Both the position numbers and the translations under genes were made by a program. A stretch of 32,802 nt of DNA from Gammaproteobacteria bacterium (GTDB lineage: Bacteria > Pseudomonadota > Gammaproteobacteria > DSM-16500). The notes below the pieces were generated by a model. The model was not told where the DNA came from. It saw only the letters and a list, made by a program, of their open reading frames with translations, and did no database searches. Shown here in pieces: positions 6,881 to 14,628 of the stretch. Where the stretch lies: NCBI GenBank assembly GCA_014132615.1, contig BMAH01000017.1, positions 1 to 32,802 on the forward strand. Reading direction: 5' to 3'. The number at the start of each line of letters is the position of its first letter. The first letter of the stretch is position 1.

Positions 6881-8472
6881 CTTCATTCATTAATATGCAT
6901 AGTTATCTTTTACTAAATGCTGCTATTGCATTTGGCTTTATCATAACGAAATCTATTGCTAAATTACCGTATTTTAATCATGTGTTGCCAATACAGCGTT
7001 TAAAATACGTTAGGTATTCCTTTTTAATAATAATAGTAATGGCTTTTGCTCTCCCTCATATATTGACTTTATTTAATTATAACCAGTCCTCAACATTTCA
7101 ACTGCAACCTATGCTTAGAAGTGCTTATTCAAATATACAATCTTACGTGCAAGTAGAAAAACCAATAGTTTATGTAAATAAACAATCTTATAGTTTGCCA
7201 ATTTATGAATTATTTCTTGTTATTATTTCAATAATTATCATTACCGGTTTAATTAATTATGTTAAAAATATTTATTCACTTAACAAGATGAAAAAATCTT
7301 CTTTCTGTAAACATGCTATTAATCGAGTTCACATTTTATTTAATGATAAATTATCTTCACCATTTTGTTGGTCTTTTTTTAAAGGCCATTATATTGCTTT
7401 TCCTAGTTATTTATTAGAAAACCCTAGCGATTTAAAGTTGGCTTTGCGTCACGAATTGCAACATATACGCCAGAAGGATACATACTGGCTGCATTTTATG
7501 TTTGCTACTAAGTGTATTTGTTTTTGGAACCCGCTCATTAAAGCCTGGATAAATTGGTTAAATGAGTTGCAAGAATTTGCTTGTGACCAAGCTATAGTGG
7601 TTAAGAAGAAAGTCCCTCCAGAAGATTACGCACAATCACTTATTAATATAGCAAAACTAACTCTGCAACATCATAACATACCGCAAGGTGCATTGGGGAT
7701 GCAGGGTAATTCACCATCCATTCTATATAGGAGAGTCAATATGTTATTTGATTATAAAAAGGGTAAATCAATGTTAATGCGTATAGTTGCGGCTTATATT
7801 ATCTCATTTTTATCTGCTATTTCTTTAGCTTATGCATTAAATACATCTTCAGTGACTGGGCCGTTATCTAGTAAACAAGTTCAGGATATTATAAATAAAT
7901 CGCATATTGATAAAAGTTTTCAAGTGAGTGCAACTAAAGAAGTGGTGGAAGCGCTTAATAATATTATTACCAGTGATAAAGCAAGAATGACTATGCGTGA
8001 ATCATTAAAACGAATGAAACAGTATCAATCTCATATTGAATCAGAATTAAAAAAACAATCTATGCCAACTGATTTGCTGGTAATACCATTAGCAGAGTCG
8101 GCTTACCAACCATTAGATCAAAGTAAAAATCCTGTTTTAGCTGCGGGTATTTGGCAAATTATACCGTCAACGGCTAAGCGTTTTGGTTTAACAATTGATG
8201 AAAATAGAGATGATAGGTTAGATACTTTATTGTCAACTCAAGCTGCATTAACTTATTTAAATCAAAATTATTCTCAATTTAATAATTGGAAATTAGCTTG
8301 CGTGGCTTATGAAATTGGTGAAGCTGCTACAGCGAAATTGATTGAAGAAGTGGGTTCTAAAGATGCATGGGAATTAGCGTTATCTCCTAAAGCGCCAGCG
8401 GATTTAAAACGGTTTTTAGCCTTGTTAGATTCAGAATTAATCATTATGCATAATCCAGCACTGATTAGCTAA
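6877..8472 (+). CDS. M56 (BlaR1-like) membrane metallopeptidase fused to a lytic transglycosylase domain
   Basis: The protein has 531 residues. Membrane helices lie at about 8-28, 45-65, 108-130 and 301-321, as in BlaR1. Between helices 3 and 4 is the zinc protease domain with HELQH (192-196) and LQEFACD (E233 as likely third zinc ligand). The C-terminal part, which in BlaR1 is the extracellular penicillin-binding sensor, is here an SLT/MltD-like lytic transglycosylase domain at about 385-495: LAESAY with the catalytic glutamate E407, GIWQIIPSTAKRFGL (424-438) and AYEIG (477-481, a variant of the AYNxG motif). BlaR1 topology would place this domain in the periplasm, where it could bind or cut peptidoglycan. 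Co-translation with the repressor suggests a cell-wall sensor/protease pair. Whether the transglycosylase is catalytic or only a ligand sensor is open. Confidence 0.9.
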   Translation: MTSFINMHSYLLLNAAIAFGFIITKSIAKLPYFNHVLPIQRLKYVRYSFLIIIVMAFALPHILTLFNYNQSSTFQLQPMLRSAYSNIQSYVQVEKPIVYVNKQSYSLPIYELFLVIISIIIITGLINYVKNIYSLNKMKKSSFCKHAINRVHILFNDKLSSPFCWSFFKGHYIAFPSYLLENPSDLKLALRHELQHIRQKDTYWLHFMFATKCICFWNPLIKAWINWLNELQEFACDQAIVVKKKVPPEDYAQSLINIAKLTLQHHNIPQGALGMQGNSPSILYRRVNMLFDYKKGKSMLMRIVAAYIISFLSAISLAYALNTSSVTGPLSSKQVQDIINKSHIDKSFQVSATKEVVEALNNIITSDKARMTMRESLKRMKQYQSHIESELKKQSMPTDLLVIPLAESAYQPLDQSKNPVLAAGIWQIIPSTAKRFGLTIDENRDDRLDTLLSTQAALTYLNQNYSQFNNWKLACVAYEIGEAATAKLIEEVGSKDAWELALSPKAPADLKRFLALLDSELIIMHNPALIS

Positions 8473-8493
8473 GCGGCTTATGAGATTAGTGGA

Positions 8494-8521
8494 CTATACC
8501 CTTTACTTTTCAAGGGTATAG
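8494..8521 (+). terminator. Hairpin after the M56-SLT gene, probable terminator
   Basis: There is a 10-bp perfect stem (8494-8503 CTATACCCTT with 8512-8521) and an 8-nt loop. It is followed by CCTTGATCTTTT, a weak T tract, so termination may be incomplete. It lies 22 bp after the stop. Confidence 0.55.
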
Positions 8522-8551
8522 CCTTGATCTTTTCCGAGCTAAATCTCTCAT

Positions 8552-8584
8552 TTTAATATTATTTTAATCAAATTTGTCTAAAAT
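8552..8584 (+). promoter_or_regulatory. PmrA-box-like direct repeat with -10 element
   Basis: 8552-8560 TTTAATATT, a 2-nt spacer, and 8563-8571 TTTAATCAA form a 9-2-9 direct repeat. This resembles the Legionella PmrA box (cTTAATatT twice, 2 nt apart, from memory). A -10 hexamer TAAAAT (8579-8584) starts exactly 7 nt after the box, so the box overlaps the -35 position. The same arrangement occurs before the giant gene (32463-32495). PmrA is a response regulator that activates Dot/Icm effector genes in Legionella. Confidence 0.5.
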
Positions 8585-8637
8585 GGCCTAATTAAGACCA
8601 GACTATAGCCAATTGGATAGATTAGAGAGAGATTGTT

Positions 8638-9609
8638 ATGCAACGCTTAGATTACATGGATACAATAGCTGACAGTTTTTTAGACGATATTTTTGTGACT
8701 TGTCGGGAAAAACAGTATGCTGAAGAAATAAATGAAAAAATATCCTCTTTGCATGAGATTGTAGAACAATCAATAACACCTCATCTATTAAATTTGAGTA
8801 TGTATAAATTGCATATCAGTATGAGTTACGACAGCTATTTGGCTAACTTCGAAAATATCTTAGATATATTAATTAAATATATAGATCCAACACAGCATGC
8901 TTGCATAAAAGAATTTAAATTTTTACACACTAACAGTGCATTGAAAAAAATAAAGCAAAAAGAAGAATTGATAGGTTGTTTGTATAAATATAAGAATTAT
9001 TTAAATGGTGAATCGGGCAAATTTGATTTTAAAGAATTTAAAAGTAAATTAGCCATTGTTTTAAAAAAGCCTGAAAAATTAGTAAAGGGAAGAGATTATC
9101 CTAAAAGGCAAAATATTGAAGAAAGGATAAAAGAGTTAGAGTTTTGTATTGCAACGCAAAGACGATTTTTACACGGGGATCAATTTACTATTTATTTACT
9201 AAAAGATTTTTCACCTGAAAAAGTATTACATTTATGCAAAGAGATTAATAATTTTTTAACCTTTCAAGGAGCATCAGAAGGCTTTCATAGCGATGTCGTT
9301 GGTCGTATAGGTAGATATATTAGTTTAAGAAAAGAATATTCCACATTTGATTACGAAGAAATGGAAAAGGCAGGAGTAGTGGTATCTGATAAACGCATTG
9401 ATGCTATACAGGAGATTTTTACTGAGGAAGAAAACGTACGGCGAGTAGCAATTAGGGATGAAATTATAAATAGCGACTTGTATAGCTATCTTAGCCACAG
9501 TGCAATTTTAAAATATCGTTCCCTAAGATTTTATCAGCCTGCTCAGCAGTTGATTATAGAAACAAAGCAGTCAGAAAGTCTAATCTCAGCTAGTTATGTT
9601 GCCTCGTAA
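8638..9609 (+). CDS. Candidate effector with phosphothreonine-lyase-like motif order
   Basis: The protein has 323 residues with no signal peptide or membrane segment. Its landmarks recall the OspF/SpvC/HopAI1 phosphothreonine lyases and related HopA1-type effectors: KLHIS at 57-61 (lyase catalytic K-x-H), KEFKF at 91-95, R176-x5-QFTIY (182-186) and RYISLRKEY (226-234). In SpvC/OspF the corresponding elements are KMHxS, a WK segment, R-x5-QFTIY and a YxSxRNE segment (from memory). A difference is the roughly 80-residue basic, helical insertion between K94 and R176. Lyases of this type irreversibly inactivate host MAP kinases. Function is inferred from motif order only; overall similarity is low. 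The gene stands alone, with a PmrA-like box 66 nt upstream and a GAGAGAGATTG leader. Confidence 0.5.
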   Translation: MQRLDYMDTIADSFLDDIFVTCREKQYAEEINEKISSLHEIVEQSITPHLLNLSMYKLHISMSYDSYLANFENILDILIKYIDPTQHACIKEFKFLHTNSALKKIKQKEELIGCLYKYKNYLNGESGKFDFKEFKSKLAIVLKKPEKLVKGRDYPKRQNIEERIKELEFCIATQRRFLHGDQFTIYLLKDFSPEKVLHLCKEINNFLTFQGASEGFHSDVVGRIGRYISLRKEYSTFDYEEMEKAGVVVSDKRIDAIQEIFTEEENVRRVAIRDEIINSDLYSYLSHSAILKYRSLRFYQPAQQLIIETKQSESLISASYVAS

Positions 9610-9714
9610 ATACTTGAATGGTAGCGTATTCTATCTTTTATAAAATATTTAGTTGATAACTTATATTTATTAATAATATAATACCAATAAATTTTTATTA
9701 TAAACATAATTCCT

Positions 9715-10620
9715 ATGAATATCCGTGATTTAAAATATTTAGTTGCGATAGCAGATTACAACCATTTTGGAATGGCGGCCGATGCCTGTTTTGTCAGTCA
9801 GCCTGCTTTAAGCATGCAAATCAAAAAACTTGAAAATGCCTTAGACGTTAAGTTAATTGAGCGTACTACTAAATATGTATTACTCACTGAAATAGGGAAA
9901 TCAATTACTGAAAAATCTCGAGAAATCTTAGCTAATATTGAATCGATAAAAGAACTCGCTAAACAAAGTAAAGACCCATTTAGCGGTGAATTTCATTTGG
10001 GCGTTGTTCCAACGCTTGCACCATATTTGCTTCCTCATATTATCCCACGTTTAACTAAGCTATTTCCAAAATTATCTCTCTACTTAGTAGAAGACCAAAC
10101 CGCTAATCTGTTAGAGAAGTTAAAAAATGGTAAATTAGATGGTGCGCTCTTAGGTATTCCTCATCCAAACGAAGAATTTTTTACTATCCCTCTATTTGAA
10201 GAAGAATTTATGCTGGCTTTGCCTGCTAATCATGCTTTGTCAAAGCGTAAAAGAATTTGTATTAAAGATTTAGAGAATAAAACATTATTATTGCTTGAAG
10301 ATGGGCATTGCATGCGTGAGTTAGCATTAGAAGTTTGTGATAAAGCACATGCTAAAGAAAGAAAAGGCTTTAGAGCAACGAGCTTAGAAACGCTGCGCCA
10401 TATGGTTGCCTCTAATGCAGGTATTACATTGATACCAAAGCTAGCCTATAAACCCAATGATGGTATTCATTACGTCGCTTTTAATGCACCTAAACCAATT
10501 CGTACCATTAGCATGGTTGGAAGACTTTCTTGTGTTAAGAAAATTTTATTAGAAAATATAAGTCTTCAGATTAGAAAATCATTAGCTAAGCATGAAGCTG
10601 TTAAAGTTATTCATACTTGA
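9715..10620 (+). CDS. oxyR: OxyR, LysR-type peroxide-sensing regulator
   Basis: The protein has 301 residues. It has an N-terminal LysR helix-turn-helix (RDLKYLVAIADYNHFGMAADACFVSQPALSMQIKKLE, residues 4-40) and an effector-binding domain. The OxyR hallmark LEDGHCMRELALEVC is present, with cysteines at 199 and 208, the same numbering as the redox pair of E. coli OxyR, followed by FRATSLETLRHMVASNAGITLIP. OxyR forms a disulfide in response to H2O2 and activates peroxide defence genes. No catalase or peroxidase gene is adjacent. Upstream is a lone candidate-effector gene read in the same direction, with about 105 nt between. The start at ATG 9715 matches the family N-terminus. Confidence 0.95.
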   Translation: MNIRDLKYLVAIADYNHFGMAADACFVSQPALSMQIKKLENALDVKLIERTTKYVLLTEIGKSITEKSREILANIESIKELAKQSKDPFSGEFHLGVVPTLAPYLLPHIIPRLTKLFPKLSLYLVEDQTANLLEKLKNGKLDGALLGIPHPNEEFFTIPLFEEEFMLALPANHALSKRKRICIKDLENKTLLLLEDGHCMRELALEVCDKAHAKERKGFRATSLETLRHMVASNAGITLIPKLAYKPNDGIHYVAFNAPKPIRTISMVGRLSCVKKILLENISLQIRKSLAKHEAVKVIHT

Positions 10621-10728
10621 TAACATGCTAATTTCTCTATTTTTATTAAATTAAAACCCAGATCAATAAGATTTTCTTATTAGAACGATAAAATAAATCG
10701 ATTATAAATTATAAATTAGGTTAGCTAT

Positions 10729-10749
10729 TCTGTCTTAAATTAAGACAGA
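10729..10749 (+). promoter_or_regulatory. Palindrome in the leader of the F-box gene
   Basis: The core CTGTCTTAAATTAAGACAG (10730-10748) is a perfect dyad around a central A, and one more base pair extends it to 10 bp per arm. It ends two bases before the GTGAGAAG ribosome-binding region of the GTG start at 10761. It could be an operator or an RNA hairpin next to the translation start; no T run follows, so it is not a terminator. Confidence 0.5.
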
Positions 10750-10760
10750 GGTGAGAAGAA

Positions 10761-11900
10761 GTGGAATCCAGACCTTTAAATTTATTAAACGATTTACCTT
10801 ATGAAGTACGAATTCACGTTGCTAATAAGCTCGATACGTCTGATTTAGTCGCATATGCTCAAGCTTCCAAATCTTCACATAAGCTTTTTCAAGTCGATAT
10901 TGCAATTAATAAGCTGCTACATCATATCGCTAGAGGAGAACAAGATTTAGCAGAAAAGATGATTAGAGCAACGCCAAGTTTATTGCTAGAAGCAGGTGAG
11001 GTAACTGATTACTCTGGTCGTTATTTTAAGAATATCACTGCATTTCAATATGCATTATGGGCTTTAGACAGTCATATGTGGAAGATGATTTTAAAATACC
11101 TTCCTAAAGATAAAGCAGCTCAGCAGCTATCTATACATCTTAATAAAGAGAAAGACTATACCGCTTTGCATGGCAATCATTACAATTTTGATCTACTTAT
11201 CCAAGCATTAAGAAAGGGACGAAAAGTGTCTTATGAAAGTTGGGTAGTGATGGTTGGGCAACCCCAAAAACAAGTGCCAGCGCATATTGCAAATGAATAT
11301 TGCCGAGGGGATGTACCTTTTAGCAAAAAAAGAAATTTTCATGAAAGCACATTACCTAGGACTTTAACTTTTTATAATTTTAATACCCATGTAGATCAAA
11401 ATTGGTTTCCACTTAAAGAAAATCCTTTACTAGGAGTTGACTATGCAATTTCTCAAGGACGTCAGTATCTAGGTTTAGGTTGGACAGGTGGTGCTTCTCA
11501 ACCTGGCACTGTGGCTGGTTATGAGCATAGGGGTGAGGGAGATGTTGATGCCATGATAAAATTAGCGATTGCAAGAAAAAAAGATTTAGAAGAACTTAAA
11601 TCCAGTTTGTTATATACAAAGGCCATAAAAAGTGAAGATGAGCAACTTAATGAGATTAAACAATTAATAACGGTTTTGTCAAAACAGATTAATTTTTCTC
11701 GATTTAATTTTAATATTGAACGAAGAAAGATAAAATTGGCTTTTTTGCAAAAAGTTGTCTCTCTTAAAGATGAGGGGATGGATTTGATAACAAGTATTAT
11801 GTTAGCCAAAGAAGAATTTCAACTAGACGAACGTCGTTCAATAACAGCAGGGGTGTTTAGTAATAGAGTTGGCAATTTAATTAATTCTATTTTGAGGTAA
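10761..11900 (+). CDS. F-box protein with ankyrin-like segment, candidate effector
   Basis: The protein has 379 residues and starts with GTG after a purine-rich site (GAGGTGAGAAGAA). Residues about 7-45 (LNLLNDLPYEVRIHVANKLD, then LVAYAQASKSSHKLF) match an F-box, the eukaryotic motif that binds Skp1 and recruits substrates to SCF ubiquitin ligases. Residues about 50-125 (ARGEQDLAEKMIRATPSLLL, then YALWALDSHMWKMIL) look like two degenerate ankyrin-type helical hairpins, a combination seen in Legionella-group effectors. Residues 130-280 hold an unidentified region, and 280-379 are helical and charged. Host ubiquitin manipulation is inferred from the F-box. It is isolated, between oxyR and an oxidoreductase gene. 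Confidence 0.75.
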   Translation: MESRPLNLLNDLPYEVRIHVANKLDTSDLVAYAQASKSSHKLFQVDIAINKLLHHIARGEQDLAEKMIRATPSLLLEAGEVTDYSGRYFKNITAFQYALWALDSHMWKMILKYLPKDKAAQQLSIHLNKEKDYTALHGNHYNFDLLIQALRKGRKVSYESWVVMVGQPQKQVPAHIANEYCRGDVPFSKKRNFHESTLPRTLTFYNFNTHVDQNWFPLKENPLLGVDYAISQGRQYLGLGWTGGASQPGTVAGYEHRGEGDVDAMIKLAIARKKDLEELKSSLLYTKAIKSEDEQLNEIKQLITVLSKQINFSRFNFNIERRKIKLAFLQKVVSLKDEGMDLITSIMLAKEEFQLDERRSITAGVFSNRVGNLINSILR

Positions 11901-11945
11901 GCTTAACATTCAGATTCGCAATTACAGCTAAATTAAGGATATAAA

Positions 11946-12947
11946 ATGACAATAAAATGGGGAATTTTAGGCACAAGTTCTATTTCAGAAGTAATGGCAG
12001 ATGCTATCAAAGCGTCACAAACCAGCCAGCTTGTCGCTATAGGCAGCCGATCCTTAACTAAAGCTAAACACTTTTCTAATCAATTTTCTATACCTAGAGT
12101 ATACGATAACTATGAAAAATTACTTAATGATGATGACATTGATGCGATTTATATAGGATTGCCAAATCATTTACATAAAGAATGGATTATTCGCTGTGCA
12201 AAAGCGGGTAAAAATATTCTCTGTGAAAAGCCTTTTGTAATTAGCGTTGAAGAAGCACATGAAGTCATTTCAATTATCAATAAATCGAATGTATTTTGCA
12301 TGGAAGCATTAATGTATAAATGCCATCCTTTTACTGAGAAGATACAGGAAATTGTCCGTGAGAAAGTAATAGGGGAGATTAAGCTCTATAATGCTACTTA
12401 TACAGCACATATTGTCGATGTTGCAAATCCTGCTGCTGGTGGAAGTATCCGCAATCTAGGTTGTTATCCAATTTCATTAATTAGATTGCTTGCTAATGCA
12501 GAGCCTATTGAAATCGTTGGAATAGGACGAGTGAACCCGCGTAATACAGATAATCAGGCAAGTGTTTCTTTAAAATTTGCTGATGAATCCATAGCTGTTG
12601 TATCTACAGCAGACGATATTAAAATGGCTTGGCAATTTGATGTATATGGAACAAAAGGCTCTATAAAAGTTATCACTAATCCTTGGCTGCCTAAGTGTGA
12701 TAATAATAAGATGCTCATTAATTTAAATAATGACACCACACCGATAGAAGTAAATGTTGATGCAAAAAAATCTCTCTACACTTATCAAATTGATCTGACT
12801 AATAGGCAAATAATGAATAAGGATAGTGATAATTTTACTGAAAAAACTTTATTGGATAGCTTAGGCAATACTATAGTTTTAGAAAATTGGTTAAAACAAG
12901 TAAGGGGTGAATCCCACATCCAAGCGCATAATCTGCTTAATTTTTAA
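11946..12947 (+). CDS. Gfo/Idh/MocA-family NAD(P)-dependent oxidoreductase
   Basis: The protein has 333 residues, the typical family length. An N-terminal Rossmann fold starts with KWGILGTSSIS (4-14; the glycine loop is GxxGTSSI rather than the classical GxGxxG, as in many dehydrogenases of this family). It is followed by IYIGLPNHLH (68-77), the conserved CEKP (93-96), and the Gfo C-terminal domain with AGGSIRNLGCYPI and a late YGTKG segment. Enzymes of this family oxidise or reduce sugars, inositols or biliverdin; the substrate cannot be read from the sequence. The stop codon sits inside a 7-bp hairpin (12933-12951) without a T run. The IS30 transposase begins shortly downstream. Confidence 0.88.
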   Translation: MTIKWGILGTSSISEVMADAIKASQTSQLVAIGSRSLTKAKHFSNQFSIPRVYDNYEKLLNDDDIDAIYIGLPNHLHKEWIIRCAKAGKNILCEKPFVISVEEAHEVISIINKSNVFCMEALMYKCHPFTEKIQEIVREKVIGEIKLYNATYTAHIVDVANPAAGGSIRNLGCYPISLIRLLANAEPIEIVGIGRVNPRNTDNQASVSLKFADESIAVVSTADDIKMAWQFDVYGTKGSIKVITNPWLPKCDNNKMLINLNNDTTPIEVNVDAKKSLYTYQIDLTNRQIMNKDSDNFTEKTLLDSLGNTIVLENWLKQVRGESHIQAHNLLNF

Positions 12948-12995
12948 GCAGCGCGCTATTACAATGCGCGCAAACAAAATTATGGAGTGGGAACG

Positions 12996-13973
12996 TTGGG
13001 ATACAAGCATCTTAATTACCAGAAGCGCTGTCATATTCTCGCATTTTGGAAAGCAGGGTACACGCAAGCGGAAATTGCAAAGGAAATTGGCGTTAATCAA
13101 TCGACTATCAGTCGCGAATTAAACAAAAACCTTGTTTTTATAAGAACCAAGCTTGGCTCTTGGCAATATAAGCCTGATTACGCTCAAGGAAACGCTAGAC
13201 AAAAACACAAGGGAAAGAAGAAAAAGATAAAGCTAACCGAAGAAGTGGCTAATTTTATCCGAGAGAAACTTCAGCTCAAATGGAGTCCTGAGCAAATTAG
13301 CGGTTATGCGAAAAAGCATCAGTTATTTTCTATTGGCAAAGAATGGATTTACCAATTTATTCTAAAGGACAAAGAAAAGGGTGGAAAATTGTATTTAAAC
13401 CTTCGCCATCAACATAAAAAATATCGCAAACGTTATGGTAGCCCAAAGCGCGTTGGACCAATTAAAAACCGACGATTTATCGATGAAAGGCCTGCTATTA
13501 TTGATGAAAAGAAGCGTATTGGTGATTGGGAAATTGATACAATAATTGGTAAACAGCAAAAACAAGCGGTGATAAGCATTGTTGAACGGTATTCAAAGAA
13601 AACAGTTTTGCGCAAAGTCCAAAACAGAACTGCAAAATCAGTAGCAACGGCAACCATTGAAAGCCTTTCCATGCTTTCTAAACCTATATTTAGCATTACC
13701 TCTGACAACGGCTCAGAATTTGCCTATCACGCAGAAATAAGTAATGCATTAGGTACAGAATTCTATTTTGCGCATCCATATTCGTCGTGGGAGCGTGGTT
13801 TAAACGAAAATACTAATGGGTTAGTTCGTCAATATCTAAAAAAAGGATCTAGTTTTACAGAAATAACAGATGTGGATTTAGAAAATGTTATGAACGCATT
13901 GAACAATAGGCCACGGAAATGTCTTGGATTTGCAACCCCAAATGAAGTCTTTAGTAATTTTATGGAGCTTTAA
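12996..13973 (+). CDS. IS30-family transposase
   Basis: The protein has 325 residues from TTG 12996, chosen because GGAG lies 8 nt upstream; a GTG at 12987 is in frame but has no such site. It shows an N-terminal helix-turn-helix (GYTQAEIAKEIGVNQSTISR), WSPEQISGY, and an integrase-type DDE core with DWEID (177-181), TSDNGSEF (D237) and WERGLNENTNG (E271), all standard for IS30. The frame is intact, so the enzyme may be active. I could not find matching terminal inverted repeats between the upstream stop (12947) and this gene or after its stop, which overlaps the convergent GNAT gene by 14 bp. The insertion boundaries are therefore not defined. Confidence 0.93.
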   Translation: MGYKHLNYQKRCHILAFWKAGYTQAEIAKEIGVNQSTISRELNKNLVFIRTKLGSWQYKPDYAQGNARQKHKGKKKKIKLTEEVANFIREKLQLKWSPEQISGYAKKHQLFSIGKEWIYQFILKDKEKGGKLYLNLRHQHKKYRKRYGSPKRVGPIKNRRFIDERPAIIDEKKRIGDWEIDTIIGKQQKQAVISIVERYSKKTVLRKVQNRTAKSVATATIESLSMLSKPIFSITSDNGSEFAYHAEISNALGTEFYFAHPYSSWERGLNENTNGLVRQYLKKGSSFTEITDVDLENVMNALNNRPRKCLGFATPNEVFSNFMEL

Positions 13974-14472
13974 ATCGAAGCACAATACCTTCATGCGGCT
14001 CAGGGTTTTGAAAAGTGACTGTCGTCTCAGTAAATTGATTACTTGAGTATTGAGCAACAATCTTTTTCCAAAATTTGATTGCAGGCAAATTGGGCGGCAT
14101 TTGCATTACTTCCCATTGACCAGGAAACTTACTAAAAAGTTCAAAAGCAACTTGCTTACCAACGCCTTTTCCTTGGAATTTGCCTACAATAAAAAATTCG
14201 CCCATATTCCAATCAATATCAGATATGCTTCCAACTTTGTTTATTAGTGCAAATCCTGCCAATTCATCATCCACGCGAATGAGAAAAGGATAACAATTGG
14301 GCTCCCAGTATTTACTAACATCAGGTCCTTCATAGAGACCATTTTCGGGGAATGACCAATCAAATAACTCATAAAATCCGCATGATTTTGATATATCATA
14401 GGCATAAAACCGCGCCATATTTTGGATTATTGGCATTTCTTGTGTTGTGGCGGTAGTAATGCTTATATTCAC
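13960..14472 (-). CDS. GNAT-family N-acetyltransferase
   Basis: The protein has 170 residues. Motif A of GNAT enzymes is FFIVGKFQGKGVGKQVAFEL (93-112), with the acetyl-CoA loop QGKGVG at 100-105. It is preceded by a beta-strand region LAGFALINKV and followed by a NLPAIKFWKK motif-B segment. GNAT enzymes transfer an acetyl group from acetyl-CoA to an amine; the substrate is unknown. It starts with GTG after AAGGA. Its last codons overlap the end of the convergent IS30 transposase gene, so the C-terminus (RFKAP) may have been trimmed or supplied by the insertion. Confidence 0.85.
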   Translation of the reverse strand: MNISITTATTQEMPIIQNMARFYAYDISKSCGFYELFDWSFPENGLYEGPDVSKYWEPNCYPFLIRVDDELAGFALINKVGSISDIDWNMGEFFIVGKFQGKGVGKQVAFELFSKFPGQWEVMQMPPNLPAIKFWKKIVAQYSSNQFTETTVTFQNPEPHEGIVLRFKAP

Positions 14473-14581
14473 TAATCATTCCTTATATATTTAACTTGTT
14501 GGCATGGCTAAGTAGTGCTATAAAACTGCTAAAATATCATATGCACTTATCAGTGGAATCCAATAGGGCTATTTATAAATA

Positions 14582-14609
14582 ACTTCCAGTAATGAAATTT
14601 ACTGGAAGT
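14582..14609 (-). terminator. Hairpin downstream of the 161-residue gene
   Basis: There is an 11-bp perfect stem (ACTTCCAGTAA 14582-14592 with 14599-14609) around a 6-nt loop. On the minus strand it is followed by TATTTATAAAT, a weak T tract. It lies 19 bp after the stop of the 14629-15114 gene, which fits a terminator for that operon. Confidence 0.55.
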
Positions 14610-14628
14610 ATAGCGTCTGCAAAGATTT

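Noticed and set aside
12933-12951. Terminator of the Gfo/Idh/MocA gene
   Set aside because: A 7-bp hairpin overlaps the stop codon, but no T run follows on either strand.
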